32,124 nt of DNA, from positions 1 to 32,124 of the forward strand of contig JAISPX010000087.1 of the NCBI GenBank assembly GCA_031274595.1, written 5' to 3'. A program made the translations under genes and the position numbers. This DNA comes from Prevotellaceae bacterium (lineage in GTDB: Bacteria; Bacteroidota; Bacteroidia; Bacteroidales; UBA932). This document shows, one piece after another, positions 17,323 to 26,292 of this stretch. Position 1 is the first letter of the stretch; every line of letters starts with the position of its first letter. Under the pieces are notes generated by a model. The model was not told where the DNA came from, searched no databases, and worked only from the letters and a program-made list of their open reading frames with translations.

Positions 17323-17502
17323 TTATTTTTTTGTATGTTTATAAATTTCAATAAAATACTGGCATGCGCCTTTTTCTTCATCAAACGTAAATGTCGCCCA
17401 CGATTGATTAAATTCGTTTGTCGGAGTCATGTGCCGCTTGCAGTCGTAGCAAAGCGGACAATCTTCATTGTTGCATTTTGTTATGTCGTTTATATTAATC
17501 AT
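17323..17502 (-). CDS. Small Cys-rich protein, 59 aa (below ORF-track cutoff)
   Basis: Reverse complement reads MININD ITKCNNEDCPLCYDCKRHMTPTNEFNQSWATFTFDEEKGACQYFIEIYKHTKK*; fills an otherwise empty gap in the operon. Confidence 0.6.
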   Translation of the reverse strand: MININDITKCNNEDCPLCYDCKRHMTPTNEFNQSWATFTFDEEKGACQYFIEIYKHTKK

Positions 17503-17695
17503 AAATCATCCAATGATCCAGTTCAAGTAACGTTTTAAAAAGTCGGTCGCGCTCCGCTTTTGTTTCAAATTTTTGCATAGTCGCCCATTCCTGGTGGATT
17601 TTGTTTTTTATTTTTATTCGCGGTGTCGGATAGTCATCGCAACGGATAATTGTAAATCCGGCAGCGATTACTTTTTTTTGTGAATTTACGTCCAT
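17495..17695 (-). CDS. Hypothetical phage early protein
   Basis: 66 aa, in operon. Confidence 0.55.
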   Translation of the reverse strand: MDVNSQKKVIAAGFTIIRCDDYPTPRIKIKNKIHQEWATMQKFETKAERDRLFKTLLELDHWMIYD

Positions 17696-17697
17696 TG

Positions 17698-17958
17698 TTA
17701 TTCTTCCTCCTTGCCTAATTTTTCACCGCAATACGGGCAATAAAGCGGAATAAAACTAATTTCCCATTTTCTTACCCGATTGCCAATTTTATACTTTCCT
17801 AATACCGGATTTTTCAAAAAAACACTTATTCCTTTTTCATCATTAAACAGGAACATTGTATTTTGAAAACTAACAGGTTCTTCGACTTCTGCTCCCGGAT
17901 TGTCGTTAAGCATTTTTTCCGTGAGCAATTTTTCTAATCTTTCAATACAATCACACAT
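17698..17958 (-). CDS. Hypothetical protein with CPYCG zinc-knuckle
   Basis: 86 aa; N-terminal MCDC and C-terminal YCPYCGEKLG. Confidence 0.6.
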   Translation of the reverse strand: MCDCIERLEKLLTEKMLNDNPGAEVEEPVSFQNTMFLFNDEKGISVFLKNPVLGKYKIGNRVRKWEISFIPLYCPYCGEKLGKEEE

Positions 17959-17962
17959 AATT

Positions 17963-18397
17963 TTATTTTTTTTTGATTTCGTAAAGCGCTTCGATAATAT
18001 CGTCTATTGACGCTATATTGTTCAATCCCAGCAAATGTTTTATAACGCCCAGTCGCGCGGCTTCATCAGTGTACTCACATATATATTCGGCTATTTCCGA
18101 ATAATCCAAATTCAGTTGCCATAAAACATCGAATGTTGACGCTGTTTCTTTCAATCCAAGCAAAATTTTTACGATGTCCAATAGATTGTCTTCATCAATT
18201 CGCTCATGCATGTATTCGGCTAATTCAGTATCGTCCAATTCCAGTTTATCTAAAACGTCGTCATTTGACGACATTTCATCCAATCCCAGCAAAATTTTTA
18301 CCATGTCCAATCGCTCGGCAGAAGTTCGCGTATGCATATATTCGACTATTTCCGAATCTTCCATACTATTTAACAGTTCAATTTTATCTTTTTCCAT
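17963..18397 (-). CDS. Protein of three tandem ~43-aa helical repeats
   Basis: EDSEIVEYMH..MVKILLGLDEMSSNDDVLDKLEL / DDTELAEYMH..IVKILLGLKETASTFDVLWQLNL / DYSEIAEYIC..VIKHLLGLNNIASIDDIIEALYE. Confidence 0.7.
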   Translation of the reverse strand: MEKDKIELLNSMEDSEIVEYMHTRTSAERLDMVKILLGLDEMSSNDDVLDKLELDDTELAEYMHERIDEDNLLDIVKILLGLKETASTFDVLWQLNLDYSEIAEYICEYTDEAARLGVIKHLLGLNNIASIDDIIEALYEIKKK

Positions 18398-18409
18398 AAT
18401 TTTATTTTT

Positions 18410-18559
18410 TTATTGTTTATTTTCTCTTATTTTTATTAATACTTCAAAATTGCTGATAAGTAATTTTACTCTATTAGTAACGACTTTGCTGTCGTTTTCC
18501 GGCATCTGCATCAATGCCGTCAGTATGATTTGCAAGTCTAATAATGATAGATTTTCCAT
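18410..18559 (-). CDS. Small 49-aa hypothetical protein (below ORF-track cutoff)
   Basis: MENLSLLDLQIILTALMQMPENDSKVVTNRVKLLISNFEVLIKIRENKQ*; fits the gap in the early operon. Confidence 0.45.
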   Translation of the reverse strand: MENLSLLDLQIILTALMQMPENDSKVVTNRVKLLISNFEVLIKIRENKQ

Positions 18560-18562
18560 GAT

Positions 18563-18772
18563 TTAATTCTCATTTAAAATTTCATTTTCTTTAATTCCAA
18601 GACCTTCGGCAATAATTTTCAAAGCCAAAGTTTTAGTTAGGTCGCCGTTTACGGGATTTTCACGCAAATTGCGATACAAAGTAGCTTCGCTCCACTCCAT
18701 TCGGTAGAGCAATTCACGACGTAGCGATTGGTTTTCGCGTATCATTTCGATAATTTCATTTTTTACTTTCAT
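18563..18772 (-). CDS. Small DNA-binding (Cro/early regulator-like) protein, first gene of leftward operon
   Basis: 69 aa; RRELLYRMEWSEATLYRNLRENPVNGDLTKTLALKIIAEGLGI HTH pattern; divergent from XRE gene. Confidence 0.65.
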   Translation of the reverse strand: MKVKNEIIEMIRENQSLRRELLYRMEWSEATLYRNLRENPVNGDLTKTLALKIIAEGLGIKENEILNEN

Positions 18773-18796
18773 TTTTTATTGTCATTTTTGAACGCA

Positions 18797-18827
18797 CAAA
18801 GATAAGTCTTTTATCGACTAATGCAAA
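18797..18827 (-). promoter_or_regulatory. Leftward early promoter of the phage element
   Basis: Minus strand TTTG (18824-18827) - N19 - TAtcTTTG (18797-18804). Confidence 0.75.
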
Positions 18828-18849
18828 ATTTTTTAGTCAAAAAACGACT
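18805..18849. promoter_or_regulatory. Two repressor-type operators AGTC-N7-GACT (18805-18819 and 18835-18849)
   Basis: agtcttttatcgact and agtcaaaaaacgact; centres 30 bp apart in the divergent intergenic region. Confidence 0.75.
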
Positions 18850-18904
18850 TATTTTATAAACAAATAGAATAACAATTTGAGTATTAATTAAATAATTTTG
18901 CAAA

Positions 18905-19243
18905 ATGAAAGTTAATGTAAAAGAAATTAGGGAAAAACTTGGTTTTAGCCAAGAAATGATGGCAGAAAAAATGAATATTAGTCAGTCTGCTTATGCGAGA
19001 TTTGAGTTGCAAAAAACAAAAATAGACTTAGCGCGTCTTACTGTTTTTGCAAACTCGGTCGGTATGAATTTTATAGATGTTTTAACGTTTCCTGAACGTT
19101 ACATCAATGTTCGTGATATTGGTAAAGAAATAGGAAGCAATTCACCAGAAATTTTTATACACATAAAAATTAAAGAAAAAAAACGAACTGATATTATGAA
19201 GTTGCTTTTTGGAGATAATAACATAGATATATTAAATGAATAA
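18905..19243 (+). CDS. XRE-family transcriptional regulator (candidate phage repressor)
   Basis: VKEIREKLGFSQEMMAEKMNISQSAYARFELQKTKIDLARLTVFANSVGM HTH; divergent from the early operon. Confidence 0.85.
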   Translation: MKVNVKEIREKLGFSQEMMAEKMNISQSAYARFELQKTKIDLARLTVFANSVGMNFIDVLTFPERYINVRDIGKEIGSNSPEIFIHIKIKEKKRTDIMKLLFGDNNIDILNE

Positions 19244-19251
19244 TAAAAAAC

Positions 19252-19563
19252 ATGGCATATACTATTATATATTACAGCCTTTTTCCTTATGATTTTTATA
19301 GGGAAAAAAAACAGATAGCATGGTTAAGCGTTTCGGAAGAATTTATAAAGAAATTACAATTAAAATATCCTAAAATAATATTAAAAGAAATAAGAGTCCC
19401 ATTTAAAGATGCTTATGTAATATATGATAAAAATATATCTGATATTCCATATGAATCTTTGATACAAATGTTATATGCTTGGGCAGGAGGCAATGATGGA
19501 ATAAAAAAAGTTGTAAATAAAGATGAATTTGAAAAAGAACTTGAGCGATTAAGTAATTATTAA
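19252..19563 (+). CDS. Hypothetical protein co-transcribed with repressor
   Basis: 103 aa ORF starting 8 nt after the XRE stop. Confidence 0.7.
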   Translation: MAYTIIYYSLFPYDFYREKKQIAWLSVSEEFIKKLQLKYPKIILKEIRVPFKDAYVIYDKNISDIPYESLIQMLYAWAGGNDGIKKVVNKDEFEKELERLSNY

Positions 19564-19688
19564 AAAGTTAAATACAATCAAATACAATAAATACAATTAT
19601 AAATAAAAGAAGATAAATGCGTAGCAGGGGAGGGGAAATTCTTTTCACCCCGACTTTTTTAACAATAAACTGTTTAAGTGGATTTACG

Positions 19689-21044
19689 ATGTTAATATTT
19701 CCTGATATATTTTTACAAAGAACAAAAAACATTCTTGGTAACGAGTTCGCAGATTTTATTACTGCTCTAAACCAAGAACCTGTTGTGAGTTTGCGCAAAA
19801 ATCCCAATAAATTTACAAATATAAACGGTTGTGGAAATGTTGAATGGTGCGACAACGGAATTTATTTGCATCAACGAACAAAATTTACTCTTGACCCTGA
19901 TTTTCACGCAGGAGCATATTATACGCAAGAAGCAAGTTCAATGTTTTTGGAACAGGTTGTTAAACAATATATTCAAAATGAAAATAAAATTATTGCATTG
20001 GATTTATGCGCGGCTCCCGGAGGAAAATCAACTCATTTACTTTCGCTTTTGCCTGAAAATTCGCTGCTTGTGGCAAATGATGTTATTTGCAGTCGCTCAA
20101 AAATTTTGTATGAAAATATTATAAAATGGGGAAATCCTAATGTTATTATCACAAACAACGACCCAAAAGATTTTTCATCTTTGAATAATTTTTTTGATTT
20201 GATTTTGGTTGATGCTCCGTGTTCGGGCGAAGGAATGTTTCGCAAGGATAATAATATTGTGAAAGAATGGTCGGTTGATAATGTTAAACTTTGCGCCGAA
20301 CGTCAGCGCCGAATATTGGCAGACATTTGGGATGCGCTGAAACCTAACGGCTTGTTGATTTATTGCACCTGCACTTACAACAACGAAGAAAACGAAGAAA
20401 ATGTTAAATGGCTGATTGATAATTTTGCAGCAAAAAGTTTACGCATAAATATTCAACGCGAATGGGGCATTTTTGAAAATTCGATTTCCGATATTTTTTC
20501 TTACCGCTTTTATCCGCATAAAGCAAAAGGCGAAGGTTTTTGTTTGAACATATTAGAAAAAAACGGCGACAATACTCATTTTTACGAAAGAAAAAAATAT
20601 CAAAATCAAAAAAATATTCCTAAAAATTTAGATTTTGTACGCACATATTTATCGGATATTGAAAAATATAATTTTGTTGCCGATAATTATATTGTAAAAG
20701 CCATTCCCAAAGCAATTACAAACGAAATAAATATTTTATCAAAACGTTTGCACTGCTTGTCTTCGGGCATTACGTTGGGAGCAATTAAAGGTAAGGATTT
20801 TGTTCCTTCACATTCGCTTGCGTTATCAATAAATTTAAATTCCAAAGCATTTCCAAAAATCAATCTTGACAAACATTCCGCTCTCGGATTTTTGCATAAA
20901 GATAATATCCGTTTTGATTGCCAAGATATTGGATATAACCTTGTTTGCCATAACAACAATGCATTGGGATGGATAAAAAATATCGGAAATCGCGTAAACA
21001 ATCTGTATCCGCAGGAATGGAGAATACTTATGGATATACAATAA
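19689..21044 (+). CDS. rRNA (cytosine-C5) methyltransferase, NOL1/NOP2/Sun (RsmF-like)
   Basis: DLCAAPGGKSTHLLSLL, VDAPCSGEGMFRK, IYCTCTYNNEENE motifs. Track ORF begins at 19617; Met at 19689 fits better. Confidence 0.9.
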   Translation: MLIFPDIFLQRTKNILGNEFADFITALNQEPVVSLRKNPNKFTNINGCGNVEWCDNGIYLHQRTKFTLDPDFHAGAYYTQEASSMFLEQVVKQYIQNENKIIALDLCAAPGGKSTHLLSLLPENSLLVANDVICSRSKILYENIIKWGNPNVIITNNDPKDFSSLNNFFDLILVDAPCSGEGMFRKDNNIVKEWSVDNVKLCAERQRRILADIWDALKPNGLLIYCTCTYNNEENEENVKWLIDNFAAKSLRINIQREWGIFENSISDIFSYRFYPHKAKGEGFCLNILEKNGDNTHFYERKKYQNQKNIPKNLDFVRTYLSDIEKYNFVADNYIVKAIPKAITNEINILSKRLHCLSSGITLGAIKGKDFVPSHSLALSINLNSKAFPKINLDKHSALGFLHKDNIRFDCQDIGYNLVCHNNNALGWIKNIGNRVNNLYPQEWRILMDIQ

Positions 21045-21052
21045 AATCTGTT

Positions 21053-21682
21053 TTACCTTTGAATATAAATCACTTGTTTTGTTTCAAAAAAATCTTCATC
21101 AAAAAAGTTTTTAATTTCGTAAATGGAAATTTGTTTTTTCGAAATTTTTGTAGCTTTTATCTCATCGCGTAAGTCGCCGCCTTTGAGATAAATAATTCCA
21201 TTAGGCAAAGCGTTGTTGCCGTTAGGATTTATTCTGTTCCAAACCCACGAAACAAAAGTCGGCATATCGGTAACGGCGCGACTTATGATAAAGTCATATT
21301 TTGTTTTCAGTTCTTCGGCGCGAATTTGCATTGCACACGCATTTTTTAGTTCCAAATTTTCGGCGACAGCATTCACAACTTTTATTTTTTTGTTTACGGA
21401 ATCAACCAAAGTGAACTGTGAGTCAGGAAACATTATGGCAAGTGGAATTCCGGGAAAACCGCCGCCTGTGCCTACATCAAGAATTTTGGTGTTTGCCTTG
21501 AACGAAATTATTTTTGCAATAGCGAGCGAATGTAAAATGTGATGAGTGTAAATATTTTCTATATCTTTTCGCGAAACAACATTTATTTGCGAATTCCAAA
21601 ATCTGTACAAATCTCCAAGTTGTTCGTATTGTGCTATTTGTTGAGCAGTTAAATTCGTAAAATATTTTAAAATTTCGTTCAT
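21053..21682 (-). CDS. rsmG: 16S rRNA (guanine-N7) methyltransferase RsmG/GidB
   Basis: KILDVGTGGGFPGIPLAIMFPDSQFTLVDSVNKKIKVV, FIISRAV. Confidence 0.93.
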   Translation of the reverse strand: MNEILKYFTNLTAQQIAQYEQLGDLYRFWNSQINVVSRKDIENIYTHHILHSLAIAKIISFKANTKILDVGTGGGFPGIPLAIMFPDSQFTLVDSVNKKIKVVNAVAENLELKNACAMQIRAEELKTKYDFIISRAVTDMPTFVSWVWNRINPNGNNALPNGIIYLKGGDLRDEIKATKISKKQISIYEIKNFFDEDFFETKQVIYIQR

Positions 21683-21696
21683 TATTTTTTATGTTT

Positions 21697-22272
21697 TTAT
21701 TGTGTAATCAATTTGCCAAGCGCCGATTTTGCCCGATGCAACAAGGTTTTCACCGTTCCGATAGGAATTTTTAATTCGTCTGCAATTTCTTCGTATGAGT
21801 AATCTTTAAAATAGCGCAAATTTATAAGATTTTTATACTTGGGTTTAAGTTGGTCGAGTAAATTTTGTACAAGTATAATTTGCTGTTCGCGAATCATAAC
21901 TTCTTCGGGATTAAGAACTGACGATTGAATTGAATCTTCGCCGATAGTAAATTCCATGTCATCATCGTTGTTGCTTTCGATAGTAAAATGATTGTTTTTG
22001 CGTTTGCGCAAGAAATCAATACATGTGTTTTCGGCTATGCGAAACAACCAAGTGCTGAAAGCAAACTTAAAATTATATTGTGATATATTTCTAAGAACCT
22101 TGTCAAATGTTTCGTATGTCAAATCTTCCGCATCATCTTTATTTATAACCATTTTAAGAGCCAAAAAATATATTGCATCTTTATATCTGGTGAACAATTT
22201 TGCATAGGCTTTTGTATTGCCTTTTAAAACTTGTTTAACTAATTTTTGGTCTTCATCTATTCGCGACAACAT
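21697..22272 (-). CDS. ECF RNA polymerase sigma factor
   Basis: Region 2 DAEDLTYETFDKVLRNISQYNFKFAFSTWLFRIAENTCIDFLRK; region 4 YSYEEIADELKIPIGTVKTLLHRAKSAL. Confidence 0.93.
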   Translation of the reverse strand: MLSRIDEDQKLVKQVLKGNTKAYAKLFTRYKDAIYFLALKMVINKDDAEDLTYETFDKVLRNISQYNFKFAFSTWLFRIAENTCIDFLRKRKNNHFTIESNNDDDMEFTIGEDSIQSSVLNPEEVMIREQQIILVQNLLDQLKPKYKNLINLRYFKDYSYEEIADELKIPIGTVKTLLHRAKSALGKLITQ

Positions 22273-22325
22273 TTTAGATTTGCTTTAATGGTTTTTGCGT
22301 ATTAATTCCTATAAAGGATTGTTAT

Positions 22326-23441
22326 TTAGTTTCTTGCTTTCATGTTTTCAAAAAACTCCACAAATTTTTTATGGTCGATTGAAACACAAACGCGCGAATA
22401 TTTTGCCGCTTCCTCTTTGCGCGATAATGTAAATTTCGAGAGAGATACGCTTCCTATTCTGTTTTCGAGTAATTTGTCTTCGCTTACATTCACAATCGCA
22501 AAAATTCCTACAGGCACAGATTCATTATAAAATTCATTTGCAATAAATCCTGCATCTTTAAGGTATTTTATATTTTTTGTGATTTCGGTTATTGTTGCTG
22601 TTTTGAAATCGGTTACGGCTTTTTTGCCGACATCTGTAGAAAGTAATCTTTCGACAAGTATTTGGGCAAAAGCATTAGTTCCATTTGTGGCAAAAGCAAG
22701 TCGCACAGCCATTTCGTGATTAAATTCGGCATTCTTGCTGTGAACAAATCCCAAACGTTGTCCGCTAAGACCCAAAGATTTGCTGAAACTATCAAGTATT
22801 ATGACATTATCAATATCTAAAAGTCGTTGATAAAAATTATCGCTTTTGTCATAAAAAACTCGTCTGTACGGGCTGTCGTAAAATACAACCGTTCCGTTGT
22901 CGCTGAGTTTTTTTATCATTGCAAACATTTCATCGTTATCATATTTATTCCCAAAAGGATTTCCAGGATCGCCCAATACTACTGCACAATCTTTAATATC
23001 GGGAATTATTTTTTTCAGATAATCAAATGAATCGTATTCTTCATATTCGAGTTTGCGAATTTTCATTGCATTGTGATAATTTCCCCAATGATAAACAGGC
23101 AAATAAATTTTTCTCACATCTACAATTTGAAAAGCGTTATCGATTCCGGGCATTCCGCCGCCGCAAATCGAGATACATGAAATGTCGGTTTTTGCGCCGA
23201 AATATTCGTTATTTATAGCCTCGCGCAATTCAAAACGACCTTGACTCGGCGGATAAGTTTGTATTTCTTTGCTGTTGAAATCAATATTTTTAACAACTTC
23301 ACTCAAATCAATATTTACAACCGAATTAATTCCGCGTTGTAAAAATAAATATTCTTGTCCTGTTTCTATACTTAATTGCTGTATTTTCTTTCCCATTTCG
23401 TGGATTGCGGGAAGCGCCACATCTGTTTTTTTAATTTTCAT
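22326..23441 (-). CDS. PLP-dependent aminotransferase class I/II
   Basis: Fold-I layout with YDSPYRRVFY and ILDSFSKSLGLSGQRLGFV (PLP lysine). Start placed at Met 23441. Confidence 0.85.
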   Translation of the reverse strand: MKIKKTDVALPAIHEMGKKIQQLSIETGQEYLFLQRGINSVVNIDLSEVVKNIDFNSKEIQTYPPSQGRFELREAINNEYFGAKTDISCISICGGGMPGIDNAFQIVDVRKIYLPVYHWGNYHNAMKIRKLEYEEYDSFDYLKKIIPDIKDCAVVLGDPGNPFGNKYDNDEMFAMIKKLSDNGTVVFYDSPYRRVFYDKSDNFYQRLLDIDNVIILDSFSKSLGLSGQRLGFVHSKNAEFNHEMAVRLAFATNGTNAFAQILVERLLSTDVGKKAVTDFKTATITEITKNIKYLKDAGFIANEFYNESVPVGIFAIVNVSEDKLLENRIGSVSLSKFTLSRKEEAAKYSRVCVSIDHKKFVEFFENMKARN

Positions 23442-23537
23442 AATCATAAAGATTTTAATTTTGTACAAAATTACTATTTTTGTGGGAAATTATCGGTAAA
23501 TAATTTGATTTTTTACAAATGTCCAAAACAATTAATT

Positions 23538-24959
23538 ATGGTAGAGCGTGAAAATCCGTTGAATAAAAACATATTCAAAATAATAGGCGAAGTTGCAAAA
23601 AGCGAGCAGCAGCGCGTTTTTGTCATTGGCGGATTTGTTCGCGATTATTTTTTACAACGACCGTCTAATGATATTGATGTTGTTGTTGAAGGAAACGGAA
23701 TAGCCTTTGCAAAAAAAGTTGCTCAAAAAACTAACAGTAAAAAAATTTCGGTTTTCAAAAATTTTGGCACGGCAATGTTGCGCTATGAAGAAATTGAGTT
23801 GGAATTTGTCGGCGCACGCAAAGAATCCTACAACAGAGATTCACGCAAACCTGTTGTCGAAAACGGAACTCTCGAAGACGACCAAAATCGGCGTGATTTT
23901 ACAATAAACGCTTTGGCATTTAGTTTAAACGAAGAAGATTTTGGAATGTTAATAGACCCGTTTGGCGGAATACAGGATTTGCACGACAAAATTATCCGCA
24001 CGCCTCTTGACCCTGGCGTTACTTTTTCAGACGACCCGCTACGAATGATTCGCGCAATCAGATTTGCCACGCAATTACAATTTACGATTGTTGACAAAGT
24101 TTTTGATGCAATACGAAACAACAGACATCGACTGAAAATTGTGTCGATGGAGCGCATAAGCGCCGAATTACATAAAATATTGATGTCGCCAAAACCATCA
24201 ATAGGATTTAAATTGCTCGACAAAGCCGGAATTTTAAGTATGATTTTGCCTCAGGTTACCGACCTGAAAGGTATTGAAACTGTTGACGGAAAACATCACA
24301 AAGATAATTTTCAGCACACGCTCGAAGTTGTTGATAACATTTGCAAAACAACTGATAATCTTTGGTTGCGCTGGGCTGCATTGCTGCACGATATTGCAAA
24401 ATATCAGACAAAACGCTACGAACCCGAACATGGTTGGACTTTTCACGGACACGAATATCTTGGAAGCAAAATGATTCCTTCGGTTTTTGCCAGACTTAAA
24501 TTGCCGTTGAACGAAAAAATGAAATATGTGCAAAAACTTGTTTCATTGCATTTGCGTCCCATTGTTCTTTCGCTCGATGAAGTTACCGATTCGGCTGTTC
24601 GCAGATTGCTGTTTGATGCAGGCGATGATATTGACGATTTGATGCTGCTTTGCGAAGCCGATATAACATCCAAAAATGAACAAACACAAAAACGTCATCT
24701 TTCAAATTTTCAAATAGTACGCACAAAACTCAAAGAGATTGAAGAAAAAGACAAAATCAGAAATTTTCAGCCTCCAATATCAGGCGAACTTATTATGGAA
24801 ACTTACGGATTGCAGCCTTGCCGCGAAATCGGAATTATTAAAAACGCAATAAAAGATGCTATATTGGATGGCGTTATAAAAAACGATTATGACGAAGCCT
24901 ACAAATTTATGCAAAAAAAAGCAGAAGAATTAAAATTGATTACACAAATTAAAAAATGA
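23538..24959 (+). CDS. CCA tRNA nucleotidyltransferase / HD-domain protein
   Basis: VIGGFVRDYFLQRPSNDIDVVVEG, RRDFTINALAF, HD domain LHDIAKYQTKR. Start placed at 23538. Confidence 0.92.
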   Translation: MVERENPLNKNIFKIIGEVAKSEQQRVFVIGGFVRDYFLQRPSNDIDVVVEGNGIAFAKKVAQKTNSKKISVFKNFGTAMLRYEEIELEFVGARKESYNRDSRKPVVENGTLEDDQNRRDFTINALAFSLNEEDFGMLIDPFGGIQDLHDKIIRTPLDPGVTFSDDPLRMIRAIRFATQLQFTIVDKVFDAIRNNRHRLKIVSMERISAELHKILMSPKPSIGFKLLDKAGILSMILPQVTDLKGIETVDGKHHKDNFQHTLEVVDNICKTTDNLWLRWAALLHDIAKYQTKRYEPEHGWTFHGHEYLGSKMIPSVFARLKLPLNEKMKYVQKLVSLHLRPIVLSLDEVTDSAVRRLLFDAGDDIDDLMLLCEADITSKNEQTQKRHLSNFQIVRTKLKEIEEKDKIRNFQPPISGELIMETYGLQPCREIGIIKNAIKDAILDGVIKNDYDEAYKFMQKKAEELKLITQIKK

Positions 24960-26086
24960 AAAATATTATGTTTAGAATAATTATTTTGACAATATTTGTC
25001 CTCGTTAACGCCTTTGCCTACTTCAAAATAAAAGGTATTTTGCCTGATATATTTTGGATAAAATTAACATACAATCTGTTTTTTTTAATAATTATCATAA
25101 TTTTTTCGATAAGCATTTTTTTCAGAACGCATTTATCATTGCAGATGAACGCAATCATAAACAATTATTCGCTAACGTGGACGGCTGCGCTTTTTTATTT
25201 CATACTGATTATGTTAATTGTCGGACTGATAAATATTTTGAACAAATATTTTCATTTTTTGCCTTTCAATCCTAATCTCGTAGAAGCAAAGCGAATAATA
25301 ATATTTTCGGCGCTTGCGCTGATTGCATCGGCGATAATTTGGGGACAATATAATTTCAATAATATAAAAATTGAAAAATTTGATATAAATATCAACAAAA
25401 CCGCAAAAGTTGAAACGCTGAAAATTGTTGCAGCAAGCGACCTGCATTTGGGATATTCGATAAATAAAAAATATCTGAAAAAATTTGTTGATTTAATAAA
25501 CTCGCGAAAACCTGATATAATCTTACTTGTAGGCGATATTGCAGATTCTGATTCGGAGCCTGTTATAAGACAAAATATGAAAGAAGAATTTTTGCAATTG
25601 CAAGCTCCGCTTGGCGTTTATGGAGTTATCGGAAATCACGAATGTTATGGAGATATGGAAAACACTGTAAATTATTTGAAATCGGCAGGAATAGTAATGT
25701 TGCGGGATAGTTCGGTTTTGCTTGATAATGACATTTATATTGCAGGACGCAACGATAAAACTATAAAAAACCGCAAAAAACTTGACGAACTTTTAAAAAA
25801 TATTGACAGGCAAAAACCTGTAATTTTGCTTGACCATCAACCGTTTAATCTTGAACAGGCTTGTGAAAACGGAATAGATTTGCAACTTTCAGGACATACG
25901 CACGGAGGACAAATATTTCCGCTTACGTTAATCACAAAATCAATATACGAAAGTCAACACGGATACCTCAAAAAAGGCGATACGCATTATTACATAAGTT
26001 CAGGAATCGGCGGCTGGGGACCAAAATTGAGAATTGGCAGTCAGTCGGAAATTGTTGAAATAACACTACATTTTGGTCATGAATAA
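24956..26086 (+). CDS. Membrane metallophosphoesterase
   Basis: N-terminal TM helices; AASDLHLGY, LVGDIADS, GNHECYGD, LSGHTHGGQIFP. Confidence 0.9.
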   Translation: MKNIMFRIIILTIFVLVNAFAYFKIKGILPDIFWIKLTYNLFFLIIIIIFSISIFFRTHLSLQMNAIINNYSLTWTAALFYFILIMLIVGLINILNKYFHFLPFNPNLVEAKRIIIFSALALIASAIIWGQYNFNNIKIEKFDININKTAKVETLKIVAASDLHLGYSINKKYLKKFVDLINSRKPDIILLVGDIADSDSEPVIRQNMKEEFLQLQAPLGVYGVIGNHECYGDMENTVNYLKSAGIVMLRDSSVLLDNDIYIAGRNDKTIKNRKKLDELLKNIDRQKPVILLDHQPFNLEQACENGIDLQLSGHTHGGQIFPLTLITKSIYESQHGYLKKGDTHYYISSGIGGWGPKLRIGSQSEIVEITLHFGHE

Positions 26087-26149
26087 TATTGTGGATTTAT
26101 TTATTTTTTCGGTTTGATTTGCTTTGTATAAAAAATCAGATTTCATAAA

Positions 26150-26278
26150 AGGCTGTTTCAAAAGCCCGTCATACCGTGCTTGACACGGTATCTCCCGAAA
26201 AATCGCATGTGATAATTCGGAGATTGCAGGTCAAGCCCGCAATGACAATCGCTTTTTTTGAGGCTTTTAAGACAGCCT
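26150..26278. repeat. MITE-like dispersed intergenic repeat, copy 2
   Basis: Terminal inverted repeats aggctgtttcaaaagcc / ggcttttaagacagcct; shares gaaaaatcgcatgtgataatt, ggagatt, aatgacaatcgctttttt with copy 1. Confidence 0.8.
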
Positions 26279-26292
26279 ATCTTTCATCGTTT

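Larger units (their letters stand above)
2539..19563. mobile_element. Phage-derived element (partial prophage or capsid-encoding satellite); boundaries approximate
   Basis: Contiguous minus-strand phage module: early genes, primase-ATPase, protease, capsid, terminases, plus divergent repressor; host-type genes on both sides. No att repeats identified. Confidence 0.8.

Noticed and set aside
18174-18566. 130-aa plus ORF (and 18133-18399)
   Set aside because: Antisense to the tandem-repeat protein and the small 49-aa gene; Ser/Ile-rich antisense artefact.
18893-18900. TAatTTTG box 4 nt before the XRE start (possible leaderless mRNA)
   Set aside because: No TTTG at the required 19-21 nt spacing (nearest is 13 nt away), so not strong enough to call a promoter.
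1380-19690. Attachment-site direct repeats flanking the element
   Set aside because: I compared the flanks near 1.4-2.5 kb and 19.56-19.69 kb by eye and found no convincing shared core, so no att sites are called.
21053-21060. TAccTTTG promoter-like box
   Set aside because: Lies in the last codons of rsmG, without a -33 element or a gene downstream on the plus strand.
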